A program made the position numbers and the translations under genes. 64,000 bases of DNA from Paenibacillus oralis (lineage in GTDB: Bacteria > Bacillota > Bacilli > Paenibacillales > Paenibacillaceae). The stretch spans positions 1,187,406-1,251,405 of the forward strand of contig NZ_RRCN01000001.1 of the NCBI RefSeq assembly GCF_003863965.1, in the 5' to 3' direction. Positions 34,495 through 43,303 of the stretch are shown here, piece by piece; position 1 is the first letter of the stretch; each line of letters begins with the position of its first letter. The notes under the pieces were generated by a model. That model did no database searches and was not told where the DNA came from. It saw only the letters and a list, made by a program, of their open reading frames with translations.

Positions 34495-35965
34495 GATGGC
34501 GTAAAATAAGTTGTGTAAGGACAGGTTAGTCTATCAAACGACAAAAAAGTAGGGTATGCTTGGGATTGCGAAGTCACCAAGGAGGAACCCTACTCAATGA
34601 CAACTATACAACAAAACTCGTTCACAGAACAACTCGAAAATACAATGCAAAGTTTTCTAAAAGAAAAAATTGAAACTCTTTTAAAGGAGGAAATTAAAAA
34701 TTACTTACAAGTAGAGCACCCGGAAGTGGCAAACAGCCGCAACGGATATTACAGCAGGAACTGGGAAACCCGACACGGGGTGATTCCGGATCTGCAAGTG
34801 CCGCGGGATCGCCAAGGCGACTTTCAGACGGAACTGTTCGCGCCCTACCAGCGGCGGGAAGCTTGGCTAGAGGACACGGTCATTCACATGTACAAGGGCG
34901 GGATGAGCACAAGAGACATCGCCGCCTTCATTGAAAAAATGTTTGGCGCCCAGTACTCGCCGACGACCGTGAGCAACATCACGAGCACGGTGCTGGAAGA
35001 CGTTGCGGCCTGGCAGGCTCGACCGCTGGCCAAGCGTTATGCGGTCATCTATCTGGACGGGATGTACGTGAAGCTCAAGCGTCAGTCCGTCGCCAGCGAA
35101 GTCATTTATATTGCCATGGGTGTCGATGAGGCCGGACACCGTGAGATCCTTAGCTTCAGCCTTGGCGGCAAAGAAAGCGCCAACGGGTGGAGGGATGTCC
35201 TGCGAGACCTCTACAAACGTGGCGTGCACGAGGTGCTGCTGGGCGTATTCGATGGCTTAGCGGGACTGGAGGAGGCCTTCCGGGAAACGTATCCGCAGGC
35301 CGGCGTCCAGCGTTGCGTCACTCATAAAATGCGCAATACGCTACCGAAAATCCGCGATAAGGACAAAGCGGATTTCGTGACGGACATGAAGACGATTTAC
35401 AGTGCCATGGATCGCGATGTCGCCATGGCCAATTTCGACCTCGTGCAAGCCAAGTGGGGCAAGATCTATCCGAAGGAGCTCGCGTCGTGGGAGAACGAGT
35501 TACCGGTCCTCCTTCGCTTTTACGATTTCCCAACGATGATCCACTATGCCATTTACACCTCGAACCCCATCGAGCGAACAAACAAGGAAATCCGCAAGCG
35601 GCTGCGGCCCATGAACAGTTTGACGAACATGGATGCAGCGGAGAAAATTATTTATCTAGAGGCCCTCTCCTATAACGAACGCTGGAGCAGCCGGGTGTTG
35701 CGTGGATTCGCGGATGCAAAAACCCAGCAAGCGCTCAAAAAAATGTTTGACGAAAAATATCCCCAGGCCTGAGCCGATGCAGTCGCGTTAGCCAGGTGTG
35801 GCACACAAAGCATAGATAACAAGGACACTTTGACAACTGGAAATGAAAAGGAAATTTTTCAGGGGGGATCCCCCCTGAAGCTTGAAAACCAATGATATCC
35901 ATTGTCCCAATGGATACCCTACTTCGAACCCTAAAAGATAATTACACAAAACTCTTGACGCTACC
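34495..35965 (+). mobile_element. Complete IS256-family insertion sequence, 1471 bp
   Basis: Ends are set by an 8-bp target duplication, CCTTTCGA, at 34487-34494 and 35966-35973, and by imperfect 24-base terminal inverted repeats. The left end reads GATGGCGT...GTTGTGTAA and the right end, inverted, GGTAGCGT...TTTGTGTAA, with 16 of 24 positions equal. Length, 8-bp duplication and a single transposase gene fit IS256. The element is inserted in a B-type tetrad: total 34388-36060 minus 1471 and one duplication leaves 194 bases, a normal B unit. Confidence 0.92.
34597..35772 (+). CDS. IS256-family transposase
   Basis: The 391-residue mutator-type transposase has a DDE triad in family context: Asp154 (IYLDGMYVK), Asp219 (GVFDGLAG) and Glu326 (NPIERTNKEIRKR). 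It also has the C/H region QRCVTHKMRN before the last acidic residue. The reading frame is intact and the start has AAGGAGG upstream, so the enzyme is probably active. The first 41 codons are shared with the copy at 1-124. Confidence 0.95.
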   Translation: MTTIQQNSFTEQLENTMQSFLKEKIETLLKEEIKNYLQVEHPEVANSRNGYYSRNWETRHGVIPDLQVPRDRQGDFQTELFAPYQRREAWLEDTVIHMYKGGMSTRDIAAFIEKMFGAQYSPTTVSNITSTVLEDVAAWQARPLAKRYAVIYLDGMYVKLKRQSVASEVIYIAMGVDEAGHREILSFSLGGKESANGWRDVLRDLYKRGVHEVLLGVFDGLAGLEEAFRETYPQAGVQRCVTHKMRNTLPKIRDKDKADFVTDMKTIYSAMDRDVAMANFDLVQAKWGKIYPKELASWENELPVLLRFYDFPTMIHYAIYTSNPIERTNKEIRKRLRPMNSLTNMDAAEKIIYLEALSYNERWSSRVLRGFADAKTQQALKKMFDEKYPQA

Positions 35966-35986
35966 CCTTTCGACCTGTTCACCGAA

Positions 35987-36060
35987 AAATAAGACCCAAA
36001 AATTCCCTTATCGTGATGAATAGGCTCAAATTCGGAAAATAAGACCCTAAAGTTCCCCTA
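35987..36060. repeat. Right half (R R) of the B-type tetrad split by the IS element
   Basis: Two inverted motifs end at 36010 and 36060, 50 bases apart (AAATAAGACCC...CCCTTA and AAATAAGACCC...CCCCTA). The gap 35773-36213 contains the right end of the IS, its target duplication and these motifs. No gene is seen. Confidence 0.8.
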
Positions 36061-36213
36061 TTTTATGGGGACAGACGATACTCAGCACAAGACTAATATA
36101 AAACAAAGTGATCATGGCCCCTGTCCGCAGATAAGCCAGATTATTTCCGGATCATTCTACTGGGGCCGTTTGCCAGTCGCACAAAGCTTACGCAACAATG
36201 CTGCAGGTATTAC

Positions 36214-37623
36214 CTACCGGACGCGTTCGGTTTCGTTCCGCCTGTCGCCGTAAAACCGGTAATCGCCCGAAGTCCCCCGCTTGGCGTCATACATCGTGGC
36301 GTCCGCTTGCCGCAGCATCTCCTCCAAACTGCTGGCGCCGTCCGGGGAGAAACTGACACCCACGCTGGCCGAGATTCCGATGCGGACACCCCGGTACTCG
36401 CAGCCTTCGGACAGGTTGGCCAGAATCCGCTCCACAACTTTCAGCACGCCATCGGTGTCCAGATGGGTCAGGAGGATGACAAATTCATCGCCGCCCATAC
36501 GGCATACCATGTCGTCTTCGCGGATCAGGGAGGACAATTTGACGGCAATAACTTTCAGCAAATGATCTCCGGCCTCATGGCCGTACGTATCATTGACGTC
36601 CTTGAAATTGTTCAGATCGAGAAACAGCAGCGCGAGGGGGTAGTCCCCCTTGTTCACGCATTCCGCAAATCTCTCCCCGAACTTTGTCCGGTTAGGCAAG
36701 CCGGTCAGTTCATCATGATACGCCAGATAATGAATCGTCTCCTCCAGTTGCTTCCGGTCCGTAACTTCGATAATGATGCCCTCCAGACGAACGAGATGTC
36801 CCAACGCATTAAAGTGAGGGGTGCCCCGGCTTTGAACCCACCTCACCTCGCCATCCGGCCGCAAAATCCGGCATTCCTTCACCGAGCTTGTCCGGCCGAG
36901 GATCATCTCCTGCTGGGACTCGAAAAACATATGCTGATCCTCCGGATGAATCATATCCGTGATCCGTTCCGGAGACTGCTCGAATAAGCTGGCGGGATAC
37001 CCGGTAAGCTGCTCAAATCCGTCGGACACCGTCAGCTTCATCTCGCCAAAATCATAAGTCCAAATTCCAACGGAGACGCTTTCAAGGATCGCTTTCAGCC
37101 GCCCTTCGCTATGCTCTGCCCGATATGACATTTTCCTGGTAATCATGGTAGTAATGAGGGAGAATGCCAGAATGAGCAATCCGTACACGGCAATGTAGGC
37201 CGTATCGGACAGGTTGGTCCTTTCGGCGAACATCGTGTCGTGCAGTTTGTAGAAGAAGTATACTCCCGAGGACACATAAAGCACGCCCCCCAGCGCCACA
37301 GCCACGTAATTTTGATAAAACAGGCTAAGCAGAGGCAGCAGCCCCAGAAAAATATAACTTGTAAATGAACGCTCATTCCATATGATAAAGAAAAGATAGA
37401 TGAACAGCAGAAAGATCGCGAGCAGCATCGTGGCCGCCGGCCAACGCCCGTTCCAAACGAATCCGGCCAAAATGAGCAGCAGGACGATGCCGAGCAGCGG
37501 CTGCACCGCCATAGCGTTCCGGTTGATCAATATGTTCATAAACAGGCCTGCCGCAAAAAAACACCCCAACAGCACCAGCATCCATACGTTTTTTTGATGA
37601 ATCAGCTTAGCATCTTTACTCAT
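36214..37623 (-). CDS. Membrane diguanylate cyclase with PAS domain
   Basis: The 469-residue protein has about six N-terminal membrane helices (to about 165), a PAS sensor domain (about 170-290) and a GGDEF domain. The active-site GGDEF is intact (377-381) and an RxxD inhibitory site (REDD) lies five residues before it, so it should make cyclic di-GMP with product feedback. Motifs ELTGLPNR and FLDLNNFKDVNDTYGHEAGD are normal. The start at 37623 follows AAGGTGG; an earlier ATG (37677) lacks a ribosome binding site. The signal sensed is unknown. It is a single-gene unit. Confidence 0.9.
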   Translation of the reverse strand: MSKDAKLIHQKNVWMLVLLGCFFAAGLFMNILINRNAMAVQPLLGIVLLLILAGFVWNGRWPAATMLLAIFLLFIYLFFIIWNERSFTSYIFLGLLPLLSLFYQNYVAVALGGVLYVSSGVYFFYKLHDTMFAERTNLSDTAYIAVYGLLILAFSLITTMITRKMSYRAEHSEGRLKAILESVSVGIWTYDFGEMKLTVSDGFEQLTGYPASLFEQSPERITDMIHPEDQHMFFESQQEMILGRTSSVKECRILRPDGEVRWVQSRGTPHFNALGHLVRLEGIIIEVTDRKQLEETIHYLAYHDELTGLPNRTKFGERFAECVNKGDYPLALLFLDLNNFKDVNDTYGHEAGDHLLKVIAVKLSSLIREDDMVCRMGGDEFVILLTHLDTDGVLKVVERILANLSEGCEYRGVRIGISASVGVSFSPDGASSLEEMLRQADATMYDAKRGTSGDYRFYGDRRNETERVR

Positions 37624-37777
37624 TTCTACCACCTTTTTGCTTGCAGTCAGCAGCAGACTTCGCTGGGAATTTCGCATGGGTATAAAGAACTATGCCTAAG
37701 GAATTATTATACTACAAAGTATAAAATGTGGAATACGTTAATTTTATGCAGTAGCATTCGCCCGAAAAACTAAAAAA

Positions 37778-37817
37778 ACGCAGGTTTGAAAGGGGCTAAG
37801 CTCCCCGCAACCCGCGT
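37778..37817 (-). terminator. Terminator of the secreted protein gene
   Basis: On the minus strand ACGCGGGTT and AACCTGCGT close a stem with GGGG/CCCC inside, followed by TTTTTTT (37772-37778 inverted). Confidence 0.75.
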
Positions 37818-37831
37818 CATGAGTTTTGTTC

Positions 37832-38356
37832 CTAGGGGATAAACTGCTGAACGATTCGCACCACTTGCCCGCCTTCGATGGTGAGATGGTACGGGAACCG
37901 GCTCAGATCGATCAAGTCGTTGTCGCCAAGCAACCGGCTGAACTTCTTCAGGCTTACCGGCTCGTTCCACTTGACTTGAATATCCTCGATCCGTCCGGAG
38001 CGATCATAAATCTGCATCAGCACTTCGGCATCTTTTGCTACCGGATACTCCACCGTCTCTTTGACGTCATTCACAATGTAGTAGCCGTCGAGCGGCCCAT
38101 CGATCCCCGCGTCCGGCTCATGCTCCGCGAATGCGGCCGCCGCCGCCTCCCCCTCGTACCAGAGGATCGGATCCGCCGCGAGCCTGCCGCCTTGGGCTCC
38201 AAGTTCGAGACGGTTCACATAGACGGTCACTGCATGCGGCCCCTGCTCGGGTTCCGAGACCGCGGCCGTTCCGGGCTTTGCCGCACCCGGCACGATGAAC
38301 GAAGGCATGGTAACGATCAACAACAAAGGAAGCACTGCTACAAACCAATTTCTCAT
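37832..38356 (-). CDS. Secreted protein of unknown function (174 aa)
   Basis: A signal peptide (MRNWFVAVLPLLLIVTMPS, cleavage near 25-30) precedes an acidic mature part of about 145 residues. No conserved cysteine or metal motif is visible. The end, SLKKFSRLLGDNDLIDLSRFPYHLTIEGGQVVRIVQQFIP, suggests a small beta-rich domain. I do not recognise a family. It is a single gene with its own terminator, next to the diguanylate cyclase gene but separated from it by more than 200 bases. Confidence 0.7.
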   Translation of the reverse strand: MRNWFVAVLPLLLIVTMPSFIVPGAAKPGTAAVSEPEQGPHAVTVYVNRLELGAQGGRLAADPILWYEGEAAAAAFAEHEPDAGIDGPLDGYYIVNDVKETVEYPVAKDAEVLMQIYDRSGRIEDIQVKWNEPVSLKKFSRLLGDNDLIDLSRFPYHLTIEGGQVVRIVQQFIP

Positions 38357-38527
38357 GTTTCGGGTCCGCCTTTCCCTGTCAGCACAAATTCAGCATTCGA
38401 GCTTACTAATATGCCTTGCACGTTCATTATATGACGGCCGCTGCGAAAAAGGGTCACAGCGAAGTTAAAACGGGTTACAAAATGTTTAAAGTGTGCGTTG
38501 CATGTTCGTTGCAACCTCTTTAAGCGC

Positions 38528-38571
38528 AAAAAGCTGCCCGCAGGACCATCCTAAGATGATCCCGCGGGCAG
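38528..38571 (-). terminator. Terminator of the LmrB-type efflux gene
   Basis: On the minus strand CTGCCCGC and GCGGGCAG pair around a GATCATC/GATGGTC inner stem, followed by CTTTTTG. Confidence 0.8.
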
Positions 38572-38600
38572 ACCTGGGTTAAACCGGCGTGAGGCAAGGA

Positions 38601-40082
38601 TTAAGAGCCCTGCTTCGCCCCGGAGCCATGTGCTTCGGCCGGCGCTTGCGTGCGGCGCAGAAACAAACCGAGAATGAGGGCGATGACGCCGACAAACATC
38701 GAGATCGTAAAAGCGCTGTGCAGACCGCTGACCAAGGCCTGGGCAAGCTCTCCCGGGTCCTTCGGATTGGCGGAAGAAGCCAGATAACGGGCTTGGCCGG
38801 AGGAATAGATGCTGATGAACAGCGCCGTGCCAATCGCCCCGGAAACCTGCTGGAGCGTGTTCATGATCGCGGTTCCGTGCGGATACAACTGGCGCGGCAG
38901 CTGGTTTAGCCCGGTCGTTTGGCCCGGCATCATCACCAGTGAGATGCCGACGAGCAGCGCGATGTGCAGACCGATGACAACCCCGGTAGGAGTAGTCGTT
39001 TCCAATCCGCGCATAAACCAAAGCGTGATGATGACAATGAGCAGCCCCGGCGTGATCAGCGCGCGCGGCCCGAATTTATCGAACAGCCTGCCCGCCACCG
39101 GAGACATCAGACCGTTGATCACCCCGCCCGGAAGCAGCACGAGCCCGGCGATAAACGGCGCGAGCAGCAGCGCCCCCTGCAAATACATCGGCAGCAGGAT
39201 CAGCGTGGAGAACAGCGTCATCATCATCACCATCAGCAGCGCGGCGGACAACGCGAACATCGGATATTTAAAGACGCGGACATCGAGCGTCGGCTCGGCG
39301 ACGACCAGCTGGCGCCATACAAATAAGGCGAGCGCCACAAACCCGGCAATCAGGCAGATGTAGACGATTGGACTCGACCAGCCTTCGCCTTCCCCGGCGT
39401 GGCTGAAGCCGTAAACGATGCCGCCAAAGCCGACCGTAGACAGCAGGATGGAAATCAGATCCACCCGCGGTTTCGTGGGCTCGGAAACGTTCCGCAGATA
39501 AACGGCTCCAAACAAGATCGAAAACAGGGCCAGCGGCACGACCAAAAAGAACAGCCAGCGCCAGTTCAGGGCGTCCAGAATCAGGCCGGACAACGTCGGG
39601 CCGATCGCCGGGCCAAACATGATGACGAGACCGATGGTGCCCATGGCCGCTCCTCTTTTTTCGGGAGGGTAAATCGTCAGGATCGTGTTCATCATCACCG
39701 GCAGCAGCAGGCCCGTACCAATCGCCTGAATCACCCGCCCGAACAGCAGCATCCCAAAATTCGGGGAAATCCCGCAAACGACGGTACCGATTAGAAACAA
39801 AATCATTGCGGACAAAAACATTTGCCTCGTCGTAAACCATTGAATCAAGAGCGCCGTAATCGGCACGAGGATCCCGATCACCAGCATATATGAGGTCGAC
39901 AGCCATTGTATCGTGGAAGCTCCGACTTGAAGCTCATGCATTAAATCGGTATAAGCCACGTTCAGAAGGGTTTCATTCAAAATGGACACAAATGCCCCGA
40001 TGATCAAGGCGATCGTTATCGGCAGCCGCCTGATCCCTTCCACGCCGGCCTCCTTGACAGCGCTAAGCGTCGTTGTATTCAT
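38601..40082 (-). CDS. MFS multidrug efflux pump, DHA2 (LmrB/EmrB) type
   Basis: The 493-residue protein has about 14 hydrophobic helices, as in the DHA2 drug:proton antiporters. Family motifs are visible: motif D1-like LNETLLNVAYTDL, motif C-like GPAIGPTLSGLILD, and QWLSTSYML. The closest match I recall is B. subtilis LmrB (lincomycin/puromycin resistance), and the TetR gene upstream resembles its repressor LmrA. A TAGACCGTTCTA box sits in its own upstream gap. Expected role is proton-driven export of drugs; substrates not known. Confidence 0.85.
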   Translation of the reverse strand: MNTTTLSAVKEAGVEGIRRLPITIALIIGAFVSILNETLLNVAYTDLMHELQVGASTIQWLSTSYMLVIGILVPITALLIQWFTTRQMFLSAMILFLIGTVVCGISPNFGMLLFGRVIQAIGTGLLLPVMMNTILTIYPPEKRGAAMGTIGLVIMFGPAIGPTLSGLILDALNWRWLFFLVVPLALFSILFGAVYLRNVSEPTKPRVDLISILLSTVGFGGIVYGFSHAGEGEGWSSPIVYICLIAGFVALALFVWRQLVVAEPTLDVRVFKYPMFALSAALLMVMMMTLFSTLILLPMYLQGALLLAPFIAGLVLLPGGVINGLMSPVAGRLFDKFGPRALITPGLLIVIITLWFMRGLETTTPTGVVIGLHIALLVGISLVMMPGQTTGLNQLPRQLYPHGTAIMNTLQQVSGAIGTALFISIYSSGQARYLASSANPKDPGELAQALVSGLHSAFTISMFVGVIALILGLFLRRTQAPAEAHGSGAKQGS

Positions 40083-40239
40083 TTTTTTCGGTTACCTCCA
40101 TACTATCCGGAATTGGATTTTTCTCTTTGTATTTTTTATATATAAACAAGGATGGCCCAAGATCATCTGTATGGTTTCTAAAGCCTTCCTTGGGGCGTGA
40201 GCGTCTTTTGTCTTTCGTCTTTTGTCGAAAGCGTTTTTC

Positions 40240-40251
40240 TAGACCGTTCTA
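40240..40251 (-). promoter_or_regulatory. LmrA-box-like operator upstream of the efflux gene
   Basis: TAGACCGTTCTA is one mismatch from the dyad TAGACC-RGTCTA that I remember for LmrA/YxaF sites. It lies 158 bases before the efflux gene. Confidence 0.5.
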
Positions 40252-40325
40252 TATATAAAATTTAAAACATTACCATTACTTCTGTCACTGTCCTTTTTTA
40301 GGCAGTCCATTACACCTTTCGTCCA

Positions 40326-40895
40326 TCACGGCTGGAGCAGCCGCGGCACCAGCTTGGCAGCCGTGCGTATCGGGGCGCTGTCCCGCTGGGTCAAGCACAT
40401 GATCATGGAGCCTTCGATCAGCGCATTGATCGACACGGCGATCTCCTTCGCTTCTTCGGGAGCGTATCCGCAGGCGACGAATTTATTTTCGAATTCGCCA
40501 ATCCAGGCGTTGTATACGCCGCAGCAGGCTTTACGGATGTTCTCATTGCTTCCCGCCGTTTCATGGGCGATGACGCCGATCGGGATGCCGAGCTCCGCGT
40601 TCTCGCGATCGACCTGTTCGGCAAGCACCATGAGCAGCTCCTGAACTGCTTGGGTGGCATCCGCCTTCGAATCCAGAACGGAACGCAGGTTGGCCAGCGT
40701 AACGTTTTTTGTATGGCTTACGGCTTCGCAGGCAAGCTGTTCCTTGCCCTCCGGGAAGTGGTAATACAGCGATCCTTTGGGTGCGCCGCTCAGCTGCGTG
40801 ATCTGGTTTAGCCCGGTGGCGTTATACCCCTGGTTCTGCAGCAGTTTTGCCGTCGTTTCGATCAGCATTTGGCGGGTGTGATTGCGGGTTGACAT
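40326..40895 (-). CDS. TetR-family repressor, LmrA/YxaF type
   Basis: The 189-residue regulator has a TetR helix-turn-helix (LLQNQGYNATGLNQITQLSGAPKGSLYYHFPEGKEQL, residues 18-52) almost identical in pattern to B. subtilis LmrA, and a TetR_C ligand domain with IGVIAHETAG. It should repress itself and the efflux gene downstream until an antibiotic-like ligand binds. A 16-base dyad (TAGACCGATCGGTCTA) lies 30 bases upstream. The 243-base gap to the efflux gene contains a further box, so that gene may also have its own promoter. Confidence 0.87.
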   Translation of the reverse strand: MSTRNHTRQMLIETTAKLLQNQGYNATGLNQITQLSGAPKGSLYYHFPEGKEQLACEAVSHTKNVTLANLRSVLDSKADATQAVQELLMVLAEQVDRENAELGIPIGVIAHETAGSNENIRKACCGVYNAWIGEFENKFVACGYAPEEAKEIAVSINALIEGSMIMCLTQRDSAPIRTAAKLVPRLLQP

Positions 40896-40924
40896 CCAAC
40901 ATCATGTACCTTTCTTTCTGGGAT

Positions 40925-40940
40925 TAGACCGATCGGTCTA
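40925..40940 (-). promoter_or_regulatory. TetR/LmrA-type operator, perfect 16-base palindrome
   Basis: TAGACCGATCGGTCTA directly precedes the repressor gene and shares TAGACC with the second site at 40240. It is the likely autoregulatory site. Confidence 0.7.
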
Positions 40941-40967
40941 CATCATAAACGATAAACGAGGGGAGTG

Positions 40968-41828
40968 TCAACTCCCCAATGGCAGGTACATTTCATATTG
41001 ACGCAAACTTTCCCGGATAAACCCGGACCGCTCCAAAAAACCTTCCAGCAGCGCATTGCTTGGGGTGGACGCGGTAAATTTGGCAATCCCCAGCTCATCG
41101 CGGGCGGCCGCCAGCAAATGGGAGGCGATCCCTTTGCCGCGATAACGGCGATCCACCAGCAGCATGTTGATTTTGCCGGAGCCGTTCACGCTCAGACAGC
41201 CGGCCAGCTCATCGTTTCGGAAGATGCCGAAGTACACGTTCCCTTCGCTTAGCTGCTGATATTCCAGATCATTTTGCCAGTTCACGTGAAAATATTTGCG
41301 GGCGTTAACCGCCTCGGCAAACTCCTCAAACGCCAGCCGCCGCATGCGGCAGCCCTCCGGGACCGGCGGGGAGCCAAGCCTGGCCGCATCGGTCAGCGTA
41401 TAATAATGCTGGTCGTAAACTTTGCGGTACCCCCGTTTTTGATAAAAAGAAATCGCTCTGTCGTTCCCGACGATGACCTCGAGAAAAAGCTGCCGGCACC
41501 CCATCTTCTCCGCCTCTCCGCGGTGCAGATCCATCAATTTGCCGCTGACGCCCTTGCCCCGGTATTCCGGGCTAACGGCCAGCGCCCCGCAGCGCATTGT
41601 TTTGACCGATTCGTACATTTTGACGCCGCCTAGGACGATCCCGACAGCCTCTTCCCCGTCCAAAGCGACGAAGGAATGCTCCCTCTGGTTCCCCTCCGGG
41701 CCAAAAAATTTGGCCGCAAAATTGGCTTCGTCCAACTTGAATTGAATGATATAATCCGAAAAACCGCGCCGAAAAGCGACGAACAATACGTCCATCCCCA
41801 CTTCGGAGCCTCTGGCATAACGAAGCAT
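40968..41828 (-). CDS. Acetyltransferase with two GNAT domains
   Basis: The 286-residue protein holds two GNAT folds: the first with acetyl-CoA motif SPEYRGKGVSGKLM (about 90-105) and GNDRAISFYQKRGYRKV, the second with DRRYRGKGIASHLL near residue 235 and NALLEGFLERSGF. Two-domain GNATs in Bacillales include proteins of unknown substrate. The start at 41828 follows GGGAGGTGAGG; an earlier GTG is less likely. It is a single-gene unit. Confidence 0.82.
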   Translation of the reverse strand: MLRYARGSEVGMDVLFVAFRRGFSDYIIQFKLDEANFAAKFFGPEGNQREHSFVALDGEEAVGIVLGGVKMYESVKTMRCGALAVSPEYRGKGVSGKLMDLHRGEAEKMGCRQLFLEVIVGNDRAISFYQKRGYRKVYDQHYYTLTDAARLGSPPVPEGCRMRRLAFEEFAEAVNARKYFHVNWQNDLEYQQLSEGNVYFGIFRNDELAGCLSVNGSGKINMLLVDRRYRGKGIASHLLAAARDELGIAKFTASTPSNALLEGFLERSGFIRESLRQYEMYLPLGS

Positions 41829-41880
41829 TTCACACCTCACCTCCCGAAAATCCACTCCCGCGAGCCCGCAAAATTAAACG

Positions 41881-41910
41881 AAAGGCAGCCGATCGTTCGA
41901 CTGCCTCTTT
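41881..41910 (-). terminator. Terminator of the aldo/keto reductase at 41933
   Basis: AGGCAG and CTGCCT form a short stem, AAA/TTT on both sides; on the minus strand it follows the stop by about 20 bases. Confidence 0.6.
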
Positions 41911-41932
41911 GCATGTTATGAAAGACCGCAGA

Positions 41933-42910
41933 TTACCAAGCGTACGCTTTCGGAGCGTCCCCGCCGGGGCCCGGAAAAATTTCGTCGATGGCCTTGAGCG
42001 TATCTTCGCTCAGTTCCACATCGACAACCCGCAGCGTCTCTTCGAACTGCTGCAGCGTGCGCGGCCCGATGATCGGCGCCGTGACGGCCGGGTTGGCCAA
42101 TGTCCAGGCCAAGGCCACCGTTGCTGCGGATTCGCCCAGCTCTTTGCACAGGCTGTTGAACCGCTCCAGCTGCGGGCGCAGCTTTTCGATCCGTTCCGCC
42201 TGCTTCTCGGTGCGGGAGCCCGGCTGCGGGTTCAGGTTGCCGCCGAGAACGCCCCCGTCCAGCGGGCTCCAAGGGATCACGCCGATGCCCAGCTCTGCGG
42301 CCGCGGGCAGCACCTCCAGCTCCGGCAGGCGGCATAACAGGCTGTATTTGTGCTGCTCGGAGACAAGACCCAGCGCCCCGTGCGCTTTGGCCTCATACTG
42401 GGCTTTGACCAAATCCCGGGCGGCAAAATTGCTTGAACCGACATAGCCGATTTTCCCCTGTTGTTGCGCGACGTCAAAAGCGTTCCAAAGCTCATCCCAC
42501 GTGACATTGCGGTCGATATGATGCATCTGGTACAGTTCGATATGATCCGTACCGAGCCGCCGCAAAGAAGCTTCGAGATGGCGGCGGATTTTATAAGCCG
42601 ACAAGCCGGCCTCGCCGTTCGGTCCATCCAGCGGATCGTCCATCGGGCCGTACACCTTGGTGGCGAGCACCACTTTCTCGCGGCGGCCCCCGCCTTGCGC
42701 GAACCAGCGGCCGATGATCTCCTCGGTCCGCCCCCGGTGCTCAGCCCCGCCGTACACATTGGCCGTGTCAAAAAAATTGACCCCGGCATCAAGCGCCGCG
42801 TCCATAATTTTGAACGCCTCTTGCTCCTCCGTCGCCGGCCCGAAATTCATCGTGCCCAGGCAAAGACGGCTCACCTTCAACCCGGTTCTTCCCAAACTGG
42901 TATACTTCAT
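41933..42910 (-). CDS. Aldo/keto reductase, IolS/YhdN-like
   Basis: The 325-residue TIM-barrel enzyme has the AKR catalytic residues in FFDTANVYGG (Asp, Tyr), VVLATKVYG (Lys) and LYQMHHIDR (His). The cofactor motif near the C-terminus is PIIGPRTLQQFEE. The larger size and GRTEEIIGRWF place it with the general-stress/YhdN and IolS types rather than with the short one at 26739. Likely an NADPH-dependent aldehyde reductase. AGGAGG precedes the ATG. Confidence 0.87.
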   Translation of the reverse strand: MKYTSLGRTGLKVSRLCLGTMNFGPATEEQEAFKIMDAALDAGVNFFDTANVYGGAEHRGRTEEIIGRWFAQGGGRREKVVLATKVYGPMDDPLDGPNGEAGLSAYKIRRHLEASLRRLGTDHIELYQMHHIDRNVTWDELWNAFDVAQQQGKIGYVGSSNFAARDLVKAQYEAKAHGALGLVSEQHKYSLLCRLPELEVLPAAAELGIGVIPWSPLDGGVLGGNLNPQPGSRTEKQAERIEKLRPQLERFNSLCKELGESAATVALAWTLANPAVTAPIIGPRTLQQFEETLRVVDVELSEDTLKAIDEIFPGPGGDAPKAYAW

Positions 42911-43090
42911 TGACTACAACCTCCTAAGGCGTTTTGGTAGCATGGCTCTAGCGGACATGTTTGCACAAAACTGTTCTAGGTGTATGAAGTCCATACCCAT
43001 TATATACCATAAGCCGAACCGGGAAAAAGCTGCAGTTTTCTTTTTGGGGATGCCCTTCGGCTCCCGCTATCGGCAACCCTTCCCCAAAAA

Positions 43091-43284
43091 TAGCGGTAAT
43101 TTATGTCGCTATCCGCACCTTTTCGCCTCATTTTCGAGGCTTAGCGGAATTTTTTGTCTCTATTTCTAGAGTGACCTTCCTTTTTGCCGCTCTCGTCAGG
43201 CAGTTGCAAAGATAGCGACATAAAATTCCGCTATTCGTGCCATTTTCGCATGTCCGGTCAAAATAACGCCCTTTTTTACCGCTA
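43091..43284. repeat. B-type 24-mer tetrad (F F R R), 194 bases
   Basis: Forward motifs start at 43091 and 43142 and inverted motifs end at 43233 and 43284, with 51-base spacing in both pairs. Motifs read TAGCGG-TAATTTATGT-CGCTAT and close variants. The gap 42911-43303 contains this unit and the promoter of the reductase; no gene is seen. Confidence 0.88.
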
Positions 43285-43303
43285 TTTCAGCGCACGAACC
43301 CGT

